In this document: positions 12,195 through 18,195 of the stretch, one piece after another
How the letters are laid out: each line of letters starts with the position of its first letter
Position numbering within the stretch: the stretch's first letter is position 1
Assembly (NCBI GenBank): GCA_937889225.1
Contig: CALAST010000063.1
Location: forward strand, 1 to 18,195
DNA: 18,195 nt
DNA from: an uncultured Lachnobacterium sp.
Lineage (GTDB): Bacteria > Bacillota > Clostridia > Lachnospirales > Lachnospiraceae
Direction: 5' to 3'
Translations under genes and position numbers: made by a program
Notes under the pieces: generated by a model
What the model was told of the DNA's origin: nothing
The model's input: the letters and a program-made list of their open reading frames with translations, nothing else
Database searches by the model: none

Positions 12195-14087
12195 ATGAAA
12201 CGAAAGCTGGATGTAAAGAAAATCGGAAAAGTATTGGGAAAAGAAATATTAAAGGGAATGCTTGCCTTTTTGTGCTGTATGGCAGGGATACAGGGGTATT
12301 ATCCTTTTGTGCCGTCCTATTTTGCAGTATATAGCTTAAAAGGATATGCGTCATTTGGTGTTGTAGCAGGCACGATGGCAGGAATGTATGCATTTATGGA
12401 GTTTCATGTAATGGTGCGTTACATATTTGTTCTTGCAGTAATTGCAATCGGAATACGTTTGTATTTATGGGCAAATCGGACATGCAGCAGTATGGTAGGC
12501 GGTTTTATTGCGGGCATGGCGGCGATTGCCATGAATTATGCAGGAACTGTGGGTTGGTTGGAAAACAAGCAGATTTTCTGGGCAAATATATTAGAGGGAA
12601 TAGTCATTTTTATATTGACCATAGGAATGCATTATATATTTGGATTTCCGGTAAAAATAGGATATATGTTGACTATGGAACGTGGAAAGCAAAAAACAGG
12701 CAGGACAATGGCATTTGCCAGCGGTCCACGGGCAGAAAAAATGGAATCCTTTGCATATGCCGTAAACGGCTTGTCAGATGCCTTTATGGCAATGAGCAGA
12801 CCAAAAGAAACGCCGGAAATGGAAGAAGTGAGTTTATTAGAGCAGGAATTGACAGGAAGGCTCTGTGCAGGGTGTGATGGCTGTGTCGTTTGTTGGAATG
12901 AAAACCGAATGCGAAGACAAGGTGGAATTCGGGCACTTCTTCATGCGGTTGTAAATCATACCCAAAAAGAAGAATTGATGGAATTACCCTATGTAGAGGG
13001 CTGTAAGCAGTATGAGGGAATGGTGGAGGAAGCCATACGTGCATTTGGAAGATTAGAGTTAAATCAGGCATGGTACAACCGCCTCTTGGAAAATCGTTAT
13101 GTGATTGCTCAACAGCTTGATGCTATGGCAAATCTCGTAGAGAACTGGTCAAAAACAAGAGTGCTTTGTGACCAGAAATATAAAAGCACAAGAGCAGGAA
13201 TTATATACGAAGCCAAAGAAAGCGGGCTTTTTGTGGAAAATCTGCATATTTACGAAGAAAATAAAAAACTATGCATTGAAGCAGATGTTTCGAGCAAATG
13301 GAATGGAGGAATTCCTGTCAAACATTATGTAAAAGCCGTAGAAAAGGCAGTACGAAAGCCGCTTCGGGCTGGAAAAGATACCAAAGGACTTTTGACACCG
13401 GATGCCGTGTCTGTGGTATTGTATGAGGATACCGGATATTATGTTTTACAGGGCATTGCATCGGAAAAGAAAAATGGTTCTTCTGTGACGGGGGATAGTT
13501 TTTCCTTTTTTTCTTTGGATGATGGGAATTACCATATTTGCATTTCGGATGGAATGGGTTCGGGGAGCCATGCAAGCCAGGAAAGCGAAATGGTGGTAGA
13601 TTTGCTTCAAAAATTCATTGAAGCAGGATTTCGCAAGGAAACAGCCGTGAAACTAATGAATTCTGCAATGGTATTACAAGGGGAGGATAATTCGTTTTCC
13701 ACATTGGATTATTCGGTCATTGATTTATATACAGGAAAAATGGAATTGATTAAAATCGGTGGTGCGGCAACATTTATCAAACGAAAATCGGAAGTAGAAT
13801 GTATCGATAAAGGAACGCTTCCGGCAGGTGCGGATGTAAGACTTGAAGTAGAGAGTACGAAAACAACCTTGTATAATGGGGATTTTCTTGTAATGGTTAC
13901 GGATGGTGTGTTAGAATATCTACATGTCAGAAATCCAAAGGAAACACTTTGCGATATCATTAATGAGATTCGAACCGATAATGCCGGAGCAATGGCAGAA
14001 GAAATTTTGCATAAAGTAATGCTTTATACAGGTGGCTATGCAATGGATGACATGACAATTTTAGTGACAGGGATTTGGGAGAAATAA
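12195..14087 (+). CDS. spoIIE: Stage II sporulation protein E (PP2C-type phosphatase)
   Basis: SpoIIE sits at the polar septum and dephosphorylates SpoIIAA-P, which releases sigma-F in the forespore. The 630-aa protein has about five hydrophobic segments in its first 150 residues, a soluble regulatory middle region, and a C-terminal PP2C domain. That domain shows TGDSFSFF, ISDGMGSGSHAS (D452), STLDYSVIDLYTGKMELIKIGGA, VMVTDGVLEY and DDMTILV, with the metal-binding aspartates retained. Bacillus SpoIIE has about 827 residues and ten membrane segments, so this is a short form. A cysteine cluster CX2CX2CX2CW (C224, C227, C230, C233) lies in the middle region. The start at ATG 12195 has GGAGG six bases upstream. 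tilS overlaps its stop codon. Confidence 0.95.
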   Translation: MKRKLDVKKIGKVLGKEILKGMLAFLCCMAGIQGYYPFVPSYFAVYSLKGYASFGVVAGTMAGMYAFMEFHVMVRYIFVLAVIAIGIRLYLWANRTCSSMVGGFIAGMAAIAMNYAGTVGWLENKQIFWANILEGIVIFILTIGMHYIFGFPVKIGYMLTMERGKQKTGRTMAFASGPRAEKMESFAYAVNGLSDAFMAMSRPKETPEMEEVSLLEQELTGRLCAGCDGCVVCWNENRMRRQGGIRALLHAVVNHTQKEELMELPYVEGCKQYEGMVEEAIRAFGRLELNQAWYNRLLENRYVIAQQLDAMANLVENWSKTRVLCDQKYKSTRAGIIYEAKESGLFVENLHIYEENKKLCIEADVSSKWNGGIPVKHYVKAVEKAVRKPLRAGKDTKGLLTPDAVSVVLYEDTGYYVLQGIASEKKNGSSVTGDSFSFFSLDDGNYHICISDGMGSGSHASQESEMVVDLLQKFIEAGFRKETAVKLMNSAMVLQGEDNSFSTLDYSVIDLYTGKMELIKIGGAATFIKRKSEVECIDKGTLPAGADVRLEVESTKTTLYNGDFLVMVTDGVLEYLHVRNPKETLCDIINEIRTDNAGAMAEEILHKVMLYTGGYAMDDMTILVTGIWEK

Positions 14088-15529
14088 TGCTTCAAAGAGT
14101 ACAAAAGCAAATGGAAGAATGGAATATGGCAAAGAAAGGCGATTGTATAGCAGCAGCTGTCTCAGGTGGTGCAGATTCAGTATGTCTGCTATTGCTTTTA
14201 AAGGAATTAGAACAGAGGATGGGATTTTCGTTGCATGTTGTCCACGTAGAGCATGGCATTCGTGGAAAAGAAAGTAAAGAAGATGCTTATTTTGTAGAAA
14301 ACTTATGTAAAAAGTTAGAAATTCCGTGTGTGACATTTTGCGTAGATGCATGTTCCTATGCAAAAGAGCACAAAATTGGGTTAGAGGAAGCGGCACGTAT
14401 GCTGCGTTATGCGAAATTTCGGGAGTATGCCTTAGAAAAACATGCAAAAATTGCCCTGGCACATCATATGGAGGACAATGCAGAAACCGTATTGTTTCAA
14501 ATGCTGCGAGGAAGCTCGCTAGGGGGGCTTAGCGGGATTTTGCCGGTTCGAAAGGATGACGATGGCATCGTTTATATTCGCCCGATTCTAACAGTTCATA
14601 GAGGCGAAATAGAAGCATATTTAAAAGAATTAGGACAAACATTTTGTATAGATGCTACAAATTTGGAGAATGATTATAGCAGGAATTATTTGAGAAATAT
14701 TGTGATGCCGCATTTGGAACAGATAAATAAGCAGGCAATTGGGCATATCAATAAAACAGCAGCGGCAGTTTCAGAAATTCGGGATTATATGGAGATGGAA
14801 GCACAAAAACAGATAGCGTTTTTGGTAGAAAAAAAAGAGGATAGATGGTGTTTAGATATAAAGAAACTGAGAGAGTTGCATCCTGCTTTGCAAAAGCAAG
14901 TTCTATATGAATTTATGGCAAAAGCCGCAGGCAGTAAAAAAGATATTTCCTCGGTTCATGTAGAAAGTCTTATAAATCTGGGAAATGCTCAATCAGGAAA
15001 ACAAATGCATTTACCATATGGATTAACAGCGAAGAAAGAATATGACAATATTTTTTTATATAAAGATGAGAAACAAAAAGATTTAAAAACACAAATTGGT
15101 TTGAACGAAATTAAAATTTCCAAAGAAATGCTGTGTGCGTGTGCAGAGAGTGGAAAGCAAATTCATATTCCATTGGGAGAAAATGGAGAGAAAATTACCT
15201 TGAAAGTATGCCAAAATACAATGGAAATCGAGAAAATTCCGAAAAAAACATATACGAAATGGCTGGATTATGATAAGATAAAACAAGGTTTTTGTATACG
15301 AACGCGGCAAAGTGGGGATTATTTCATTAGTGATGTAGCTGGTCGCAGAAAAAAACTCAAGCAATATTTTATTGATGAAAAGATTCCTGTCCACAAACGA
15401 AACAGTATGTGGCTTTTGGCACAAGACTCACAGATAGTTTGGATTGTGGGCGGACGTATCAGCGAACATGTGAAAGTAACGGAAGATACAAAAACAATAA
15501 TAGAGATTGATTACAATGGAGGAATGTAA
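14087..15529 (+). CDS. tilS: tRNA(Ile)-lysidine synthetase
   Basis: TilS converts cytidine 34 of the CAU-anticodon tRNA-Ile to lysidine using ATP and lysine, switching decoding from AUG to AUA; it is essential in most bacteria. The 480-aa protein has the PP-loop SGGADS (26-31), VHVEHGIRGKESKEDAYFVENL, the AHHMEDNAETVLFQMLRGS motif, and the C-terminal TilS domain (about 385-475), including GRRKKLKQYFIDEKIPVHKRNSMWLLA. I chose ATG 14087: it overlaps the spoIIE stop as TAATG and has GGGAG five bases upstream, giving translational coupling. A TTG at 14075 would put the ribosome site inside the gene. Coupling to spoIIE means it must also be served by another promoter in growing cells; I could not identify one inside spoIIE. 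Confidence 0.94.
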   Translation: MLQRVQKQMEEWNMAKKGDCIAAAVSGGADSVCLLLLLKELEQRMGFSLHVVHVEHGIRGKESKEDAYFVENLCKKLEIPCVTFCVDACSYAKEHKIGLEEAARMLRYAKFREYALEKHAKIALAHHMEDNAETVLFQMLRGSSLGGLSGILPVRKDDDGIVYIRPILTVHRGEIEAYLKELGQTFCIDATNLENDYSRNYLRNIVMPHLEQINKQAIGHINKTAAAVSEIRDYMEMEAQKQIAFLVEKKEDRWCLDIKKLRELHPALQKQVLYEFMAKAAGSKKDISSVHVESLINLGNAQSGKQMHLPYGLTAKKEYDNIFLYKDEKQKDLKTQIGLNEIKISKEMLCACAESGKQIHIPLGENGEKITLKVCQNTMEIEKIPKKTYTKWLDYDKIKQGFCIRTRQSGDYFISDVAGRRKKLKQYFIDEKIPVHKRNSMWLLAQDSQIVWIVGGRISEHVKVTEDTKTIIEIDYNGGM

Positions 15530-15530
15530 A

Positions 15531-16070
15531 ATGAGTTACGCACAGGAACACAATGTATCCGTATATTTAACGGAAGAACAAATCAGCAAGCGTGTAGCAG
15601 AAATGGGTGCAGAAATCACCGAACGTTTTAAGGGAGAATCCGTATACCTGATTTGCATTTTAAGAGGTTCTGTTTTCTTTGCGACAGAATTGGCAAAACG
15701 AATCGACCTTCCAACCGTGATTGATTTTATGACAGTTTCCAGCTATGGTGCTCAGACAAAATCATCAGGTGTTATTAATGTAAAACAGGATTTGGAAGGT
15801 TCTATTGAAGGTGAAAATGTTATTGTAGTAGAAGACATTATCGATTCCGGAAATACCTTAAGCCGTTTGTTGCAGTTATTTGAAAGCAGAAATCCAAAGA
15901 CACTTACTTTATGTACGTTATTAGATAAGCCGGAAAGACGTGTAGTAAAAGATATTAAAGTCGATTATACGGGATTTGTAGTACCGGATAAGTTTATCGT
16001 AGGATATGGTCTGGATTGGGATCAGAGATTTCGTAATCTTCCGTACATTGGTTTTGTGGAAACGGAATAA
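15531..16070 (+). CDS. hpt: Hypoxanthine phosphoribosyltransferase
   Basis: The enzyme joins hypoxanthine (and usually guanine) to PRPP to make IMP or GMP in purine salvage. The 179-aa protein shows the PRPP-binding motif VIVVEDIIDSGNTL (97-110), the CILRGSVFFATEL loop (42-54) and the SSYGAQTKSSG flexible loop (70-80). The C-terminal VVPDKFIVGYGLDWDQRFRNLPYIG contains the base-binding and metal-binding residues. The start at ATG 15531 lies 1 bp after the tilS stop; its GGAGG lies in the last tilS codons. tilS-hpt-ftsH is a widely conserved order in Firmicutes; in some Bacillales TilS and HprT interact in regulating ftsH. Confidence 0.95.
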   Translation: MSYAQEHNVSVYLTEEQISKRVAEMGAEITERFKGESVYLICILRGSVFFATELAKRIDLPTVIDFMTVSSYGAQTKSSGVINVKQDLEGSIEGENVIVVEDIIDSGNTLSRLLQLFESRNPKTLTLCTLLDKPERRVVKDIKVDYTGFVVPDKFIVGYGLDWDQRFRNLPYIGFVETE

Positions 16071-16085
16071 AGGAGAAGCAGTAAA

Positions 16086-17954
16086 TTGAATACAAAAAAA
16101 AGAAATATTGGTTTTCCGGGGTTTGGAACGTATGCAATGTTTATTTTGCTTGTCGTGTTATTATGGTATACGATGACAGGAAATAATGGTACAGGCTCTT
16201 GGACAAAGGCAGAGTTTGAAGCGGCTCTGGCAAATGAAAATGTGGTAAGCGTAGTAGTAAATCAAAACAGGGAAATTCCAACAGGAAGCGTGCAGGTGCT
16301 TTTGAAGGATGAGAGCAAAAAAACACTCTATACTTCTGATGTAAATGAAATTCAGGAGTTAATGGATTCTTATGAATTTACCAGTTATGTCTGCAAGAAT
16401 GTTCCGCAGGAAAACTGGCTTATGACATTGCTTCCGTATCTTTTGATTTTTGGAGCATTTTTTATTCTTTTTGTGATAATGAATAATAATTCGGCAGCTC
16501 AAAGTGGCGGCAGCAAAATGATGAATTTTGGAAAAAGCCGAGCAAAGCTGTCTACGGATGAACATAAAAAAGTCACTTTCGCAAATGTAGCAGGTCTTCA
16601 TGAAGAAAAAGAAGAATTGGAAGAAATTGTAGATTTCTTAAAAGCACCAAGCAAATATACGCAGTTAGGTGCAAGAATTCCAAAAGGTGTCCTTTTGGTA
16701 GGACCTCCGGGAACCGGTAAAACGTTGCTTGCAAAAGCAGTTGCAGGGGAAGCGGGCGTTCCATTCTTTACGATTTCCGGTTCGGACTTTGTGGAAATGT
16801 TTGTCGGTGTCGGTGCATCGCGTGTAAGAGATTTATTTGAAGATGCCAAGAAAAATGCACCTTGTATCGTGTTTATTGATGAGATTGATGCCGTAGCAAG
16901 ACGTCGTGGAACAGGTATGGGTGGCGGACATGATGAACGTGAACAGACCTTGAACCAGATGCTCGTAGAAATGGACGGATTTGGTGTAAATGAAGGTATT
17001 ATCGTTATGGCGGCAACCAACCGTGTCGATATCTTAGACCCTGCAATTATGCGTCCGGGGCGTTTTGATAGAAAAATCGTAGTAGGCAGACCGGATGTTG
17101 GCGGACGTGAAGAAATTTTAAATGTCCATGCAAAAAATAAGCCGCTTGGAGATGATGTGGACTTAAAACAGGTTGCACAGACAACTGCCGGATTTACAGG
17201 GGCAGATTTGGAAAACCTTTTAAATGAAGCAGCAATTGCTACAGCAAGAGAAAACCGTGGTTTTATTACACAGGCGGATATCCGTAAATCCTTTGTAAAA
17301 GTCGGCATTGGTGCGGAAAAGAAAAGCCGTATCATTTCTGAGAAAGAAAGACGTATTACAGCCTACCATGAGGCAGGTCATGCGATTTTATTCCATCTTT
17401 TGCCGGATGTAGGACCGGTATATACCGTATCCATTATTCCAACAGGAGCAGGAGCTGCCGGTTATACCATGCCACTGCCTGAAAAAGATGAAATGTTTAA
17501 CTCTAAAGGGCGCATGATTCAGCAGATTATTGTAGGACTTGGCGGACGCGTTGCGGAGGAACTTATTTTTGATGATGTAACTACAGGTGCCTCACAGGAT
17601 ATCAAGCAATGCACAAGGCTTGCAAAAGACATGGTAACAAAATATGGTATGTCAGAAAATGTAGGTCTTATTTGTTACAGCGATGATGACAATGAAGTCT
17701 TTATCGGACGTGACCTTGCTCATACAAGAGGCTATAGCGAAGGCATTGCAAGTGCGATTGATATGGAAGTAAAACGTATCATTGATGATGCTTATGCAAA
17801 AGCAAAAGAGATGATTTTAGAAAAACGCGATGTATTAGAGAGCTGTGCACAGCTTCTTTTGGAAAAAGAAAAGATTTCCAGAGAGGAATTTGAAGCATTG
17901 TTTGAAGAAAATGAGAAAAAAGAAAGCATTAGCCTTAAGAAAATAACAGATTAA
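16086..17954 (+). CDS. ftsH: ATP-dependent zinc metalloprotease FtsH
   Basis: FtsH is a membrane-anchored hexameric AAA+ protease that degrades membrane and regulatory proteins. The 622-aa protein has TM1 (about 16-30), a small extracytoplasmic domain of about 80 residues, and TM2 (about 112-134). The AAA module follows with Walker A GPPGTGKT (206-213), Walker B CIVFIDEIDA (about 260-269) and the second region of homology (AATNRVDILDPAIMRPGRFDR). The zinc motif HEAGH is at 428-432 with later acidic ligands. The glycine-rich pore segment FVGVGASRVRDLF is intact. The start is TTG 16086 with AAAGGAG about nine bases upstream; no ATG is available before TM1. It closes the spoIIE-tilS-hpt-ftsH run and is followed by a terminator. 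Confidence 0.96.
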   Translation: MNTKKRNIGFPGFGTYAMFILLVVLLWYTMTGNNGTGSWTKAEFEAALANENVVSVVVNQNREIPTGSVQVLLKDESKKTLYTSDVNEIQELMDSYEFTSYVCKNVPQENWLMTLLPYLLIFGAFFILFVIMNNNSAAQSGGSKMMNFGKSRAKLSTDEHKKVTFANVAGLHEEKEELEEIVDFLKAPSKYTQLGARIPKGVLLVGPPGTGKTLLAKAVAGEAGVPFFTISGSDFVEMFVGVGASRVRDLFEDAKKNAPCIVFIDEIDAVARRRGTGMGGGHDEREQTLNQMLVEMDGFGVNEGIIVMAATNRVDILDPAIMRPGRFDRKIVVGRPDVGGREEILNVHAKNKPLGDDVDLKQVAQTTAGFTGADLENLLNEAAIATARENRGFITQADIRKSFVKVGIGAEKKSRIISEKERRITAYHEAGHAILFHLLPDVGPVYTVSIIPTGAGAAGYTMPLPEKDEMFNSKGRMIQQIIVGLGGRVAEELIFDDVTTGASQDIKQCTRLAKDMVTKYGMSENVGLICYSDDDNEVFIGRDLAHTRGYSEGIASAIDMEVKRIIDDAYAKAKEMILEKRDVLESCAQLLLEKEKISREEFEALFEENEKKESISLKKITD

Positions 17955-17990
17955 ATATTTGGAAAAATATTCCGAAAATATACGAAAACA

Positions 17991-18018
17991 AAAACCGAGT
18001 CAAAAAACTCGGTTTTTT
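17991..18018 (+). terminator. Intrinsic terminator after ftsH
   Basis: ACCGAGT and ACTCGGT form a compact stem with a CAAAAA loop, flanked by an A-run before and a T-run after, so it may work in both directions. It ends the spoIIE-tilS-hpt-ftsH unit. Confidence 0.93.
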
Positions 18019-18069
18019 CGTGCATATTTTTCGGTTTTTTGGAAAAACTAAAATTAGAAGGTATAAAAA

Positions 18070-18108
18070 TGCACAAAAAAAATTGAAAACTTTTATGAAG
18101 TTTGTGCA
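18070..18108. repeat. Inverted repeat upstream of the next unit
   Basis: TGCACAAA (18070-18077) and TTTGTGCA (18101-18108) are perfect 8-bp inverted copies, 23 bp apart. A smaller AAACTT/AAGTTT pair lies inside. It sits just before a candidate -10 at 18133, so it may be an operator. Confidence 0.45.
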
Positions 18109-18110
18109 CA

Positions 18111-18138
18111 CTTATTGTGAGGAAAGTGCTATTATAAT
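18111..18138 (+). promoter_or_regulatory. Candidate promoter of the next transcription unit
   Basis: A perfect TATAAT (18133-18138) has only a poor -35 (CTTATT, 18111-18116, 16 bp upstream), so it may need an activator, perhaps at the inverted repeat just upstream. Confidence 0.4.
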
Positions 18139-18142
18139 CCAT

Positions 18143-18195
18143 GTAAAAACCCCCCAATACATTATATATAGTTTTTACTAACCCCATAGTAAAAA
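18143..18195 (+). promoter_or_regulatory. Mutually exclusive hairpins at the window edge
   Basis: GTAAAAAC (18143-18150) is complementary to GTTTTTAC (18171-18178). The overlapping TTTTTACTA (18172-18180) is a perfect 9-bp complement of TAGTAAAAA (18187-18195) around an ACCCCA loop. The two helices cannot coexist. This may be part of a leader switch, cut by the window end. Confidence 0.45.

Noticed and set aside
16598..17335. 245-codon open frame on the - strand opposite ftsH
   Set aside because: It lies fully inside the conserved AAA domain of ftsH, has no family features, and is a codon-composition shadow.

Overview
The window looks like a chromosomal segment of a spore-forming, strictly anaerobic, low-GC Firmicute of the class Clostridia, most likely Lachnospiraceae or a close relative. 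This is inferred, not searched. The grounds are an AT-rich sequence, strong GGAGG-type ribosome binding sites with frequent TTG starts, a pyruvate formate-lyase activase, an archaeal/eukaryote-type prolyl-tRNA synthetase, and the sporulation genes spoIIE, yabP and a CotS-like kinase-fold gene. All convincing genes lie on the + strand.

Layout. (1) 1-2781: housekeeping singletons: pflA (no pflB visible upstream), a nicotinamidase-like cysteine hydrolase, and an RluA-type pseudouridine synthase with an unusual C-terminal insertion. (2) 2782-4854: an accessory patch with a Uma2-type nuclease gene, the out-of-frame 3' remnant of a zinc metallopeptidase, a strong promoter driving a short structured RNA that ends in a terminator, and a 190-aa protein that looks like a PBECR4-type RNase-fold toxin. 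(3) 4855-7908: tRNA metabolism, proS and cca, each with its own promoter. (4) 8004-10330: a CotS-like spore-coat gene and a PEGA-domain lipoprotein with an acidic tail. (5) 10347-12080: a long structured leader, then HU, rqcP (S4 domain), yabP and divIC. yabQ, normally next to yabP, is not present. (6) 12101-18018: spoIIE, tilS, hpt and ftsH in a tightly packed run closed by a strong terminator. (7) 18019-18195: the leader of the next, unseen transcription unit, with overlapping alternative hairpins.

The rqcP to ftsH order is the Bacillus/Clostridium yabO-yabP-(yabQ)-divIC-spoIIE-tilS-hpt-ftsH neighbourhood. It links ribosome rescue, division, forespore-specific phosphatase signalling, tRNA-Ile lysidinylation, purine salvage and membrane proteolysis.

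The most notable regulatory signals are these. The spoIIE promoter has a 21-bp -35/-10 spacer and phased Spo0A-box-like heptamers. Before two sporulation genes (the CotS-like gene and yabP), the Shine-Dalgarno sequence is the 3' arm of a terminator-like hairpin. The RNA-terminator-toxin arrangement at 4031-4782 resembles a type III toxin-antitoxin locus but lacks clear tandem repeats. Structured leaders precede HU and divIC. All function calls come from reading motifs; no database search or folding program was run.
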